From contig NZ_LSLK01000073.1 of the NCBI RefSeq assembly GCF_002257705.1, positions 1 through 64,000 of the forward strand: a DNA stretch of 64,000 bases, given 5' to 3'. The position numbers and the translations under genes are program-made. The DNA comes from Sporomusa silvacetica DSM 10669. GTDB lineage: Bacteria > Bacillota > Negativicutes > Sporomusales > Sporomusaceae. Every line of letters starts with the position of its first letter. Position 1 is the first letter of the stretch. The notes below the pieces were generated by a model that ran no database searches, was not told the DNA's origin, and worked only from the letters and a program-made list of their open reading frames with translations. This document shows, in pieces, positions 34,924-42,487 of this stretch.

Positions 34924-36612
34924 TTACCGAACAGATGCGTTGGAAGAAGAAGAAGAATCAACTAATTTTCTAAAACTTGTAGATGCAATCAGCAGTGCCA
35001 ACGTAATCAATGCAATGGCCACAATTAACTGCAAACCATCAGTCAAAAAAGAAAAGCCGCCAGTGTAGATGATTTTATGAACGATACCATAAATTGACAT
35101 ACCCAGCGAAATCAACGTAACTACTAACATAAAGCACATTGGAATGTAAAGCATTTTCCCCTGACGTCCAGTGACTTTCATGAAGACAGCCAACGCAATC
35201 AGAACCAACGCAGCACACAGTTGATTTGCTGCGCCGAATAATGGCCAAACATTCATATATCCGCCCAGACAAAGCAAATACCCAGAGAACAGTGTTATTA
35301 CGGTAGCAACGTATTTATTCGTCAACACACGCTGCATTGGCGACATCTTTGCCGGATCAGTCGTATCACCTGTAAACAACTCCTGGAAACACATCCGTCC
35401 GATACGCCCGACAGAATCCAGCGTAGTCAGAGCCAGTGCAGATACGCACATAGTGACGACACAGGTCGCTACAAAGCTGGACATGCCAAACATGGACAGA
35501 AAATTGCCGACAGAAGCAGAGAATATCTGGAATGGCGTACCTTTCGGCATCACACCACCAGTAGCGGCCGCGCCAACAACGATCAAAGCAACGACAGCCA
35601 GAATGGTCTCAACCATCATGGAACCATAGCCCACAAACAGCATATCTTTTTCATTGGAAATTGTTTTGGAAGAAGTACCGGAAGAAACTAAGCTATGAAA
35701 GCCGGAAACGGCGCCACAGGCAATGGTAATAAAGAGGATTGGAAACATCGGCTTGCCATTTACTTCAAAGCCAACAAAGGCTGGCAATTCAATCGTAGGA
35801 TTGGTAAAAACAACGCCGATAACACCACTCGCAATCATACCGAGCAACAAGAACGAACTCAAATAGTCACGCGGCTCCATCAGCAGCCACATTGGCATAA
35901 CAGCAGCCATAAACATATACGCAAAAACAACATAGATCCATGTTGTCTTGTCAAAATAAAGTGGATAAGCGATACCTGCTGCCAGCATACCGATAATCAA
36001 AAGAATACCAACTGCCAGTTTAGGCTTTTCTGACAAGGGAAATTTTTCCAGAAAAAGTCCGAAGAAAATAGCAACAACGATATACAACATCGAAATCGAC
36101 GCAGCAGCGGCATTAGGGGTAGCCAGTGAACCATTGGGACTAAAACCATTAAAAGTGCTGGCAACAATGTCCGCAAAAGCGGCTGTTACTAACAGAGTGA
36201 ACAACCAGGAAAAGAGCAGAAACATTTGTTTCCCGGTTTTACCGATATATTTTTCAATCAGCATCCCCATAGACTTGCCTTCGTTTTTGACAGAAGCGTA
36301 CAGTGCTGTAAAATCCTGAACAGCACCAAAGAAAATCCCACCGATCATCAACCAGAGCATAACTGGTAACCAACCGAACATCGCAGCAATAATCGGCCCG
36401 GTGACTGGGCCTGCGCCTGTAATAGAAGAAAATTGATGCGCAAATACAGTGAATTTTGAAGAAGGAACGTAGTCATTACCGTCTTCTAAACGATAAGCTG
36501 GTGTTTTAGCACAAGGATCAATACCCCATACCTTTGTCAGCCAGCGGCCGTAAATGAAATAACCGCTTGCACAGACAAGTAACGCAATACCTAATAAAGT
36601 TAAGCCAGTCAT
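34924..36612 (-). CDS. cstA: CstA-family carrier, second copy
   Basis: 562 aa, about 15 membrane segments. Characteristic blocks: DGNDYVPSSKFTVFAHQFSS, GAGPVTGPIIAAMFG, GAVQDFTALYASVKNEGKS, PRDYLSSFLL, ACGAVSGFHSLVSSGT and GAANQLCAALV. It is the more CstA-like of the two copies in this window; the expected substrate is pyruvate or small peptides, energised by an ion gradient. Expression is probably conditional: a strong promoter at 36943-36971 is separated from the start by a leader of about 320 nt that contains an intrinsic terminator (36765-36814). Confidence 0.94.
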   Translation of the reverse strand: MTGLTLLGIALLVCASGYFIYGRWLTKVWGIDPCAKTPAYRLEDGNDYVPSSKFTVFAHQFSSITGAGPVTGPIIAAMFGWLPVMLWLMIGGIFFGAVQDFTALYASVKNEGKSMGMLIEKYIGKTGKQMFLLFSWLFTLLVTAAFADIVASTFNGFSPNGSLATPNAAAASISMLYIVVAIFFGLFLEKFPLSEKPKLAVGILLIIGMLAAGIAYPLYFDKTTWIYVVFAYMFMAAVMPMWLLMEPRDYLSSFLLLGMIASGVIGVVFTNPTIELPAFVGFEVNGKPMFPILFITIACGAVSGFHSLVSSGTSSKTISNEKDMLFVGYGSMMVETILAVVALIVVGAAATGGVMPKGTPFQIFSASVGNFLSMFGMSSFVATCVVTMCVSALALTTLDSVGRIGRMCFQELFTGDTTDPAKMSPMQRVLTNKYVATVITLFSGYLLCLGGYMNVWPLFGAANQLCAALVLIALAVFMKVTGRQGKMLYIPMCFMLVVTLISLGMSIYGIVHKIIYTGGFSFLTDGLQLIVAIALITLALLIASTSFRKLVDSSSSSNASVR

Positions 36613-36764
36613 AAATTTTTAATTCCTTTCCATTTTATGCTGCGTCTGCAATCCCGTGTCGCAGTAACGACGACTGCAGTCTGGCATTTTTTCAGAATAT
36701 CCTGCAGTTTCTTTGCAAAACCCAAAAAGGCAACCCGGAAATTTTTCTAATCGCAAAAAACAAA

Positions 36765-36814
36765 CAAAAAATCTTTCGTCTTCTTCGCGCATTAACGCAT
36801 TGAATACGAAAGAT
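36765..36814 (-). promoter_or_regulatory. Intrinsic terminator (attenuator) in the cstA leader
   Basis: ATCTTTCGT (36771-36779) and ACGAAAGAT (36806-36814) enclose a GCG/CGC stem and are followed on the minus strand by TTTTTTG. About 120-170 nt of folded leader precedes it and 150 nt separates it from the cstA start. No known riboswitch class was recognised in the upstream part. Confidence 0.75.
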
Positions 36815-36942
36815 AATCCCCACATTACCATTTCATTTGCTGATTGCGCAGTTACAGTCTTCCACTGCCTGACGGTTCTCTGCAGAAATAAGTTTCCCTA
36901 CGGAGTTCTGCTCAGTGTATTTCAGATATTCTATTGGGGTAT

Positions 36943-36971
36943 AATATATCACTATTTTTTTTTATTGTCAA
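36943..36971 (-). promoter_or_regulatory. Strong sigma-A promoter of cstA
   Basis: On the minus strand TTGACA (36971-36966), 17-nt spacer, TATATT (36948-36943). Predicted start of transcription is near 36936. Confidence 0.85.
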
Positions 36972-37028
36972 CAAGTGCAAACTCTACTCAAGTGCAATAT
37001 GGGTAGACCAAAACCCATTTTCCGCGTT

Positions 37029-38663
37029 TCAATTCTCGCTTTGAACTGCAACCAAATTTCCTGCGCTGTATTTTTCCCGAAGTTTCGGCTTTTCAATTTT
37101 ACCAGTGGGGTTGCGCGGCACTATATCAAATATAATCTTGCGCGGGCGTTTGTAGCGCGGCAGAGAAGAACAGAATGTCATTATTTCATTTTCAGTGCAT
37201 TTGCCATCTGGCTTTAGTTCTATGATGGCTGCGGAAATTTCCCCAAGGCGTTGATCTGGCAGGCCAATCACTGCTACATCTTTAATCGCATCATGCTGAT
37301 GAAGAAAATCCTCAATCTGTACCGGATACAAATTCTCTCCGCCACAAATAATAACATCTTTTTTACGATCAACCAAATAAATAAAACCGTCTTTATCCAT
37401 GCGTGCCATATCGCCGGTAAAAAGCCAACCATCTTTTAATACAGCCGCCGTCGCTTCCGGATCATTATAGTAACATTTCATCACACCTGGCCCTTTTACG
37501 ACAAGTTCTCCCACGTTTCCCTGCGCAACAAGGCTGCCCGATTCACCAATAATCATTGCTTCCCATCTAAACCCTGGTTTGCCGATTGCCCCGACCTTTT
37601 GAATGTTTTCTATACCAAGATGGACACAGCCTGGGCCAATTGATTCGCTCAAACCGTAATTAGTATCATAGAGATGGTCGGGAAAATATTTTTTCCAGCG
37701 CTGAATCAGGCTGGGTGGAACTGGCTGAGCACCAATATGCATCAGCCGCCACTGGTCAAGCTTATAATCCCCGAGCTTCACTTCTCCGCTTTCAATCGCA
37801 TCAAGAATGTCCTGCGCCCAAGGAACAAGAAGCCAAACTATTGTGACGTTTTCTTCAGAAATAGCTTTCAGTATCCATTTGGGTTTAACTCCGCGAAGCA
37901 AAACGGCTTTGCCGCCTACCAAAAAGCTGCCAAACCAATGCATCTTGGCACCGGTATGATACAGCGGCGGAATGCAGAGAAAATTATCATCCCGCGTCTG
38001 CTTATGATGGTTTTGTTCGGTATAGCATGAAGATACTAGGCTACGGTGATTATGAAGAATCGCTTTGGGAAAGCCTGTAGTTCCAGAGGAAAAATATATT
38101 GCCGCGTCATCTTCATCTGTAAGATTAATTTGAGGCGCTTCAGCGGAGCAATCTGCTGCAAGCTTGTCATAGTTGCTAGCAAATGAAGGGCAATCTTCGC
38201 CTACAAAGAAGTACATTTTTACACTAGAAATTTTATCGATAATTGTTCCCATACGGTCAATAAATTCTGATCCGAAGACCAACGTCGTGGTTTCCGCTAA
38301 CTCTAGGCAATATTTTATTTCCTCCGAAGTATAGCGATAGTTCAACGGTACTGCCACAGCGCCGATTTTAAGAATACCTAAATAAATCGGCAGCCATTCG
38401 ATACAATTCATTAACAGTATCGCAACTTTATCTCCCTTATTTATACCACTGCGTAGCAGAAGATTGGCAAATCTGTTCGCTTTGTCGTCAAACTCACGCC
38501 ATGTCATCTCTCGCCGAAAACTCACCGCCGGATTTGTTTCAATCAGTTCGTATTCACGCCATGAAACTACATGTTTTTCCTGTAATTCCGGATTGATTTC
38601 AATCAGGCTGGTATTATCCCCATACATAATGGCATTGCGAGCAAGTATTTCCGTTATTAACAC
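37029..38663 (-). CDS. AMP-forming acyl-CoA synthetase / ligase
   Basis: 544 aa of the ANL (AMP-dependent synthetase) superfamily. Motifs in order: P-loop-like YFSSGTTGFPKAILHNH (about 185), YGLSESIG (about 330), TGDMARMDKDGFIYLVDRKKD (about 430), CGGENLYPVQIEDFL and the adenylation Lys in NPTGKIEKPKLRE. It activates a carboxylic acid as acyl-AMP and transfers it to CoA; chain length or aromatic preference cannot be read. The GTG start has GGGGGA 8 nt upstream. Its transcription is apparently controlled by a T-box leader (38742-39018), which is unexpected for this family. Confidence 0.93.
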   Translation of the reverse strand: MLITEILARNAIMYGDNTSLIEINPELQEKHVVSWREYELIETNPAVSFRREMTWREFDDKANRFANLLLRSGINKGDKVAILLMNCIEWLPIYLGILKIGAVAVPLNYRYTSEEIKYCLELAETTTLVFGSEFIDRMGTIIDKISSVKMYFFVGEDCPSFASNYDKLAADCSAEAPQINLTDEDDAAIYFSSGTTGFPKAILHNHRSLVSSCYTEQNHHKQTRDDNFLCIPPLYHTGAKMHWFGSFLVGGKAVLLRGVKPKWILKAISEENVTIVWLLVPWAQDILDAIESGEVKLGDYKLDQWRLMHIGAQPVPPSLIQRWKKYFPDHLYDTNYGLSESIGPGCVHLGIENIQKVGAIGKPGFRWEAMIIGESGSLVAQGNVGELVVKGPGVMKCYYNDPEATAAVLKDGWLFTGDMARMDKDGFIYLVDRKKDVIICGGENLYPVQIEDFLHQHDAIKDVAVIGLPDQRLGEISAAIIELKPDGKCTENEIMTFCSSLPRYKRPRKIIFDIVPRNPTGKIEKPKLREKYSAGNLVAVQSEN

Positions 38664-38741
38664 GTTGTTTGTTCCCCCTAATACACCTTTGCTAAAGAAA
38701 GTGCAACTGATTTCTTCTATAAATTATTTAATAAACATAAA

Positions 38742-39018
38742 AATCCCGTCTCTGTATTCCTACAGGGACGGGATTAACAATCCGTGGTACCACCCTGCTT
38801 GCTTATAGCAAGCCGCTCTTTTAGGTACAGGAACTCCAAGTCCGATACCCTAGCCTTGCTAACGGTGGCACACCGGCGCAGTCTACTCATTTCTTTTCAA
38901 CCTGCTGCTTATGAGTGTATTTCAGTTAATCTGCTTACCGGTTCGCACCATCCACCGACTCTCTGCCAAGCACAAAAAACCTACTTTTCTCAATCATTGC
39001 ATTTATCTTTTGCTGTTA
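38742..39018 (-). promoter_or_regulatory. T-box leader RNA, specifier probably UAC (Tyr)
   Basis: Minus-strand leader with the canonical T-box GGGTGGTACCACGG (complement near 38783-38796), a stem I distal loop GGTGGATGGTGCGAACC, and a terminator AATCCCGTC..GACGGGATTTTT at the 3' end. In the specifier-loop region the strand reads CTGAAATACACTC, so the codon is likely UAC (38919-38917). The T-box bulge TGGT pairs with a tRNA ending ACCA, as tRNA-Tyr does; Asn (AAU), the other candidate, has discriminator G. It lies 79 bp ahead of the acyl-CoA ligase start. Confidence 0.92.
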
Positions 39019-39024
39019 ATCGTA

Positions 39025-39052
39025 ATTATAACACAAAAATCCTTTATGTCAA
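39025..39052 (-). promoter_or_regulatory. Sigma-A promoter of the T-box leader
   Basis: Minus-strand TTGACA (39052-39047), 16-nt spacer, TATAAT (39030-39025): both hexamers are perfect consensus. Confidence 0.9.
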
Positions 39053-39099
39053 TAATTGAGGAAATTCAGTAAAAACTTCAACCTTATATCTTTATTGAT

Positions 39100-39302
39100 T
39101 ACACCTCAAATTCATCTCAATAAGGTGTAAATAAGGTGCAGTGCACCTTATGCATAGCTTCCATATATATAGGAAGCATTTGTCTTTCCGTTACTTCACA
39201 AGAGAGTAACTCTGCCCCTTTCATTTCCTGAATAATCAGCAGCACTGCACCGTAAAGTTCGTTTTGGGGAATGATATCTAAATCATTTATGATTTAGATA
39301 AA
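39100..39302. other. Hairpin-rich region after cbiM with a start-less open frame
   Basis: Four inverted repeats: TTACACCT/AGGTGTAA (39100-39130), ATAAGGTGCA/TGCACCTTAT (39131-39151), GCTTCC/GGAAGC (39157-39177) and ATCTAAATCAT/ATGATTTAGAT over the cbiM stop (39277-39302). On the minus strand one frame stays open from 39293 to a TGA at 39117 without a usable start until ATG 39224; it reads like protein (PQNELYGAVLLIIQEMKGAE). It may be a decayed gene. No terminator with a clear T-run was found. Confidence 0.45.
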
Positions 39303-40324
39303 TACTGAAATCCCTTGCCGATGGAAAATACAATTCCTAATGTCAGTATTGAACCTAGGATCCCTGCTATAGAAGTACCCGTATCAACTGCTGGCCAGGC
39401 TGGCTTAGAGTTATCTGCTGATTCGTCTTTTGATGATTGCTCATCATGTTTAAAGTTATAATCAGGCATTATAACAATCTTCTCTTGAATCTCAGTAAAA
39501 AAATTATGAATTCCTTCCGGAGCTTTTAGTTCTTCTTCGCCAATAATTTGGCCAACTGACCATTCAAGTCCATCCGGATTAGCTGAGGCGAACCAGGATA
39601 ATGCGCCAGCAGTAACGAGTGTACCAAACAGGAGTGCAACTGTAATTCGCTTGATAGCAATTGTGCCAATAGGCTGATTCATGGCTGCTTTTTTAATAAT
39701 TTCAGGAGATTCTTTCAGGATAAATAGAACAACAGTCGCAGTAATTAGTCCTTCAAAAAAACCAATTGCAAGATGTATCGGCTGCATGAGAAGAACAAAG
39801 GTGGTAAAAGGTAGTTCCGTGATTCCCGAAAAAAAGGTTTCCATTACCACGCCAAACGCACCAAATTGCAGCCCTATTACCGATGCTGCTACAGCACCAA
39901 AGAACAACCGCCCGCGAGAAGGATCATCCCCAACGAGCTGTTTGTAGATTAGTGGGTACCCAATATAACAGCCAAAGAAGCCCATATTAATGATATTAGC
40001 ACCAAGCGCCAGCAAACCGCCATCTGCGAAAAATAGCGCCTGAACCGAAAGAATTGAAATCATGGTTAAAAAAGCAGCATGCGGTCCTAGTAAGATAGCA
40101 AGTAATAGTGCTCCACAGATATGTCCACTCGATCCTGTCCCAGGAATAGTGAAGTTAATCATTTGAGCTGCAAATACAAATGCCCCAAGAACTCCCATCA
40201 ATGGAATTTTACGTTCGTCAATGTCATGTTTTACCTTGCCAGAGGCATAAGCGGCCACACCCGCCATTGCCATCCACATTGTGCCACCTACTGCGGGGGA
40301 AATTAATGCGTCTGCCATATGCAT
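39287..40324 (-). CDS. cbiM: CbiM/NikM-type Ni/Co ECF transporter substrate-binding component
   Basis: 345-aa membrane protein. The N-terminus MHMADALISP is the metal-binding feature of NikM/CbiM, where His-2 coordinates the metal, so the ATG at 40324 (GGAG 10 nt upstream) is chosen over the TTG in front of it. Seven or so membrane segments lie in residues 10-235, with the family GSSGHICGALLLAILLGPHAA block; a C-terminal soluble loop and final helix resemble a fused CbiN/NikN part (FKHDEQSSKDESADNSKP then GILGSILTLGIVFSIGKG). T and A components (CbiQ, CbiO) are not adjacent. With CooT upstream, nickel is the likely cargo. Confidence 0.93.
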   Translation of the reverse strand: MHMADALISPAVGGTMWMAMAGVAAYASGKVKHDIDERKIPLMGVLGAFVFAAQMINFTIPGTGSSGHICGALLLAILLGPHAAFLTMISILSVQALFFADGGLLALGANIINMGFFGCYIGYPLIYKQLVGDDPSRGRLFFGAVAASVIGLQFGAFGVVMETFFSGITELPFTTFVLLMQPIHLAIGFFEGLITATVVLFILKESPEIIKKAAMNQPIGTIAIKRITVALLFGTLVTAGALSWFASANPDGLEWSVGQIIGEEELKAPEGIHNFFTEIQEKIVIMPDYNFKHDEQSSKDESADNSKPAWPAVDTGTSIAGILGSILTLGIVFSIGKGFQYLSKS

Positions 40325-40362
40325 TGTCAAATCACTCCTATTTTCTTTTTGCTTAAGTCAAT

Positions 40363-40490
40363 AAAAAAGACTACAAAGAACCCTTTGCTTTCTGTGCAAA
40401 GAGAGACCTTCGTAGTCCTAATTTAAGCGATATTAAGCTTTAAAACCAAACGAACTCAGGCATCTTCTGATACCTATATTGTGATATTTT
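40363..40490 (-). promoter_or_regulatory. cbiM leader with GAA-loop hairpins and terminator (leader d)
   Basis: Leader from about 40490 to the T-run at 40368-40363. It contains a 5' hairpin GGTATC-AGAA-GATGCC, then GACT-ACGAA-GGTC, which overlaps the 5' arm (GACTACGAAGG, 40417 down) of a terminator ending CTTTGTAGTCTTTTTT. This is a member of the shared leader family described in the findings. An inner TTTGC/GCAAA stem stabilises the terminator. Confidence 0.7.
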
Positions 40491-40526
40491 TATCACAATA
40501 TATATTGTTCGATGTTAATACAACAA
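40475..40526 (-). promoter_or_regulatory. cbiM promoter overlapped by a perfect palindrome
   Basis: TATATTGTGATA (40475-40486) and TATCACAATATA (40491-40502) are perfect 12-bp arms around TTTT. The minus-strand -10 TATATT (40502-40497) lies in the right arm, with TTGTTG (40526-40521) 18 nt upstream. A repressor bound here would block the promoter; the protein is unknown (NikR, Fur or FNR-like are possible). Confidence 0.75.
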
Positions 40527-40577
40527 TTCCTGCTAATTAAATAAGATTTTCCTAAATATTTTTGAACAAGCTCTAAG

Positions 40578-40781
40578 TCAATTACTTTCTTCCTGAGCCG
40601 GTTCCAGAATAATACGATGGTCAACTAAGTTCAGTTCTTTAATTCTAGCGGCGATAGTTTTTCTCTGTCCCCAAATGCTTTCGAGATAGATTTCACCATT
40701 TTGAGGCACTACCCTATCAACCCGTTCCATCAATAACTCTTCTTTATCATCCTTAAGAAGATATGCATTAGCCTCGCACAT
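40578..40781 (-). CDS. cooT: CooT-family nickel-binding protein
   Basis: 67 aa. It starts MCEANAYLLKDDKEELLME, with the conserved Cys-2 that is the nickel ligand of CooT dimers, followed by the VDRVVPQNGEIYLESIWGQ beta pattern and HRIILE near the end. CooT helps deliver nickel to CO dehydrogenase in Rhodospirillum and Carboxydothermus; in an acetogen the CODH/acetyl-CoA synthase would be the natural client (inference). It sits 5 bp after the DUF3842 gene and 250 bp before cbiM, tying the operon to nickel. Confidence 0.88.
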   Translation of the reverse strand: MCEANAYLLKDDKEELLMERVDRVVPQNGEIYLESIWGQRKTIAARIKELNLVDHRIILEPAQEESN

Positions 40782-40786
40782 GTGAC

Positions 40787-41212
40787 TTATTCCCTCCCTC
40801 TACTTTGTATGTATTGTTTCATTTGTATAACCAACTCCTCCACCATGTGAGGTAATGGCTCTGAGTGTATACCAATTAGATCAATATTATTCCGATGAAT
40901 TGGTAACAGAATCTTTCTTGCCTTACTGGTAACCACTCGCTTAGCCATTTTGGCTGTTAGCTCACCTTTCATTGAGTTAGGCAAGATTATACTAAGTGGG
41001 CCAAGTATTAAATCCACTTCATCAATGTTACAAATAACTGCATTCTCGCCAGTAGCACCTTCATTTGCCCCAGCGCGTAACATAACAGAAGTAGCCTGAG
41101 AATTCGTCCCAATAGCCAAAATTTCAACGCTATTACGAAATTCGTTTCGAACTCTATCAATTATGACCCTGCCAATTCCGCCCCCCTGACCATCTACAAC
41201 AGCAATGTACAC
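40787..41212 (-). CDS. DUF3842 family protein
   Basis: 141 aa. N-terminal MYIAVVDGQGGGIGRVIIDRV is a nucleotide-binding-like glycine-rich loop, followed by AIGTNSQATSVMLRAGAN and NIDEVDLILGPLSIILPNSM, all as in DUF3842. Function is unknown, but the gene is commonly found with cooT- and cbiM-type genes, as here. The start is a GTG behind GGAGGGG. Its mRNA probably begins at the promoter near 41648-41677 and passes through leader f, giving a 5' UTR of more than 400 nt unless processed. The 41213-41510 stretch holds a GGAACC/GGTTCC and a GCGG/CCGC hairpin only. Confidence 0.88.
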   Translation of the reverse strand: MYIAVVDGQGGGIGRVIIDRVRNEFRNSVEILAIGTNSQATSVMLRAGANEGATGENAVICNIDEVDLILGPLSIILPNSMKGELTAKMAKRVVTSKARKILLPIHRNNIDLIGIHSEPLPHMVEELVIQMKQYIQSRGRE

Positions 41213-41510
41213 AAAACCCCTCCAAGCATTACAAAATCAGTTCTAAGATCAACCTCTATCACGCTGCACCTATTTTATATCAGCATTATTGTACATTACT
41301 ATTTTATTCCTTTCCATATAACAACAAGTGAACTCCTGCATGTGAATGGTTCAACGATGGAACCATATTGGGCTACGAAGACAACTTAAATGAGAGGTTC
41401 CTTCTGATTTCGTACATTAGCGGCATAATACCGCCTAAAGCACTATGTCGCCTTCTACTATTAAGTAATCAAACAGTAGCCAAAAGCGTGAGCAGCGGCG
41501 CATACAAACG

Positions 41511-41641
41511 AAAAAAACCATGAAAATATCGCTTCACACGAAACCTTCATGGTTATATCTTCATTACAGGGGCTATTTCCAAGTCGTTCAATAAACCAAC
41601 CGTACTTCATACGGCATTTGGCAGCTTCAGCTACCTTCATT
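41511..41641 (-). promoter_or_regulatory. Leader RNA ahead of DUF3842-CooT-CbiM (leader f)
   Basis: From about 41641 downwards: hairpin GGTAGC-TGAA-GCTGCC (41635-41620), hairpin CCGTA-TGAAG-TACGG (41614-41600), then AACC-ATGAA-GGTT (41554-41542), which overlaps the terminator AACCATGAA..TTCATGG followed by TTTTTTT (41517-41511). The layout matches leaders b, d, e and g. Confidence 0.7.
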
Positions 41642-41647
41642 ATTCTG

Positions 41648-41677
41648 ATTGTACCAAAATTCACTTTGAAATGTCAA
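41648..41677 (-). promoter_or_regulatory. Sigma-A promoter of leader f
   Basis: Minus-strand TTGACA (41677-41672), 18-nt spacer, TACAAT (41653-41648). It is divergent from the fmdE promoter 50 bp away. Confidence 0.85.
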
Positions 41678-41726
41678 TACATAGTATGAATTATCTACAA
41701 TATATATCTTTACTCAGAAATACTCA

Positions 41727-41756
41727 TTGACAAGTTTGCTACAATTACGAGATAAT
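41727..41756 (+). promoter_or_regulatory. Sigma-A promoter of the fmdE-nik operon
   Basis: TTGACA (41727-41732), 18-nt spacer, GATAAT (41751-41756). Transcription should start near 41763. Confidence 0.8.
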
Positions 41757-41786
41757 ATATTTATAAATTACACATATTTTAAAATT

Positions 41787-41843
41787 AAAGGTATGAAGCC
41801 TTGTTGGAGACGCAGTCCCCTTCAATTATTCATACCTTTTTTT
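41787..41843 (+). promoter_or_regulatory. Attenuator hairpin in the fmdE leader (leader a)
   Basis: AAAGGTATGAA (41787-41797) pairs with TTCATACCTTT (41829-41839), followed by TTTT. An alternative small hairpin AAGGT-ATGAA-GCCTT would break the terminator. The same AAGGTATGAARCC string is found in leaders b and c. It lies 35 bp before the fmdE ATG. Confidence 0.8.
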
Positions 41844-41878
41844 AATTTGTAAAACAAAAAATTATAGGAGGTATTATC

Positions 41879-42487
41879 ATGAACAATCGTTCTGCTGACT
41901 ATCAAAAGGCTATTGACTTTCACGGACACTGCTGTCCTGGGCTGACTATTGGCTACCTTGCTGCCAAAGCTGCCTTGGCCCACCTCAAAGTAGAACGCGC
42001 CGCCGATGAAGAGCTTGTCACTATTGTCGAGTCGGACGGCTGCGGCATTGATGCTGTGCAAGTGCTATTAGGGTGCACGATCGGTAAAGGCAACCTGATC
42101 TACAAAGACTATGGCAAACAAGCCTATACCATTGGCAACCGTAGCACAGGCCAAGCCGTGCGAGTTGTTATGACTGGTGACATGGTGCCGCTGACAACAG
42201 AACAGGAAACCATCAAGGCGGCCGTATTCAGCGGACAAGCCACGCCGGAACAGGAAGAAGCCTGGCATAAGCTTCAGTCTGAACGCACTGCCCGTCTGCT
42301 AGCTACTCCGTTTGAAGAAATATTCAAAATTCAGGATGTTGAACTTAAACTTCCCTCAGAAGCCCAAATCTTTAACTCGGTCATCTGTGAGTACTGCGGC
42401 GAAAAAGTCATGGAAGCCCGCGCCCGTTTGAAAAACGGCAAAATTGCCTGCCTGGCCTGTACCGAAGAATATAGCCGTGGATGGTAA
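41879..42487 (+). CDS. FmdE-family protein with C-terminal zinc finger
   Basis: 202 aa. The FmdE signature IDFHGHCCPGLTIGY opens the protein, followed by VESDGCGIDAVQVLLGCTIGKGNL, and a C-terminal four-Cys zinc finger CEYCGEKV...CLACTEE. FmdE was named from methanogen formylmethanofuran dehydrogenase operons, but the family is widespread and its function is unsettled; metal handling is suspected. Here it is the first gene of an operon with a nickel/peptide-type ABC transporter, which supports a metal link. RBS AGGAGG. Its stop overlaps the start of the decayed nikA-like gene. Confidence 0.93.
   Translation: MNNRSADYQKAIDFHGHCCPGLTIGYLAAKAALAHLKVERAADEELVTIVESDGCGIDAVQVLLGCTIGKGNLIYKDYGKQAYTIGNRSTGQAVRVVMTGDMVPLTTEQETIKAAVFSGQATPEQEEAWHKLQSERTARLLATPFEEIFKIQDVELKLPSEAQIFNSVICEYCGEKVMEARARLKNGKIACLACTEEYSRGW

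Noticed and set aside
36619..36831. 70-codon minus-strand frame upstream of cstA
   Set aside because: No ribosome site; it covers the leader, including the intrinsic terminator, and its composition is that of structured non-coding DNA.
40475..40502. CRP site
   Set aside because: The TGTGA/TCACA halves are separated by 8 nt rather than 6.
41511..41641. Cobalamin riboswitch (GCCCCTGTAATG resembles the GCCACTG box)
   Set aside because: No GGGAA..GGTG core and no proper B12 box; total length is too short.
41461..41664. 67-codon minus-strand frame between the divergent metal operons
   Set aside because: It starts at the promoter -10 region, runs through leader f and its terminator, and has no ribosome site.
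41787..41843. SAM-I riboswitch because of ATGAAGCC
   Set aside because: The SAM-I core also needs the GGCAAC segment and a four-way junction; neither is present in this hairpin.
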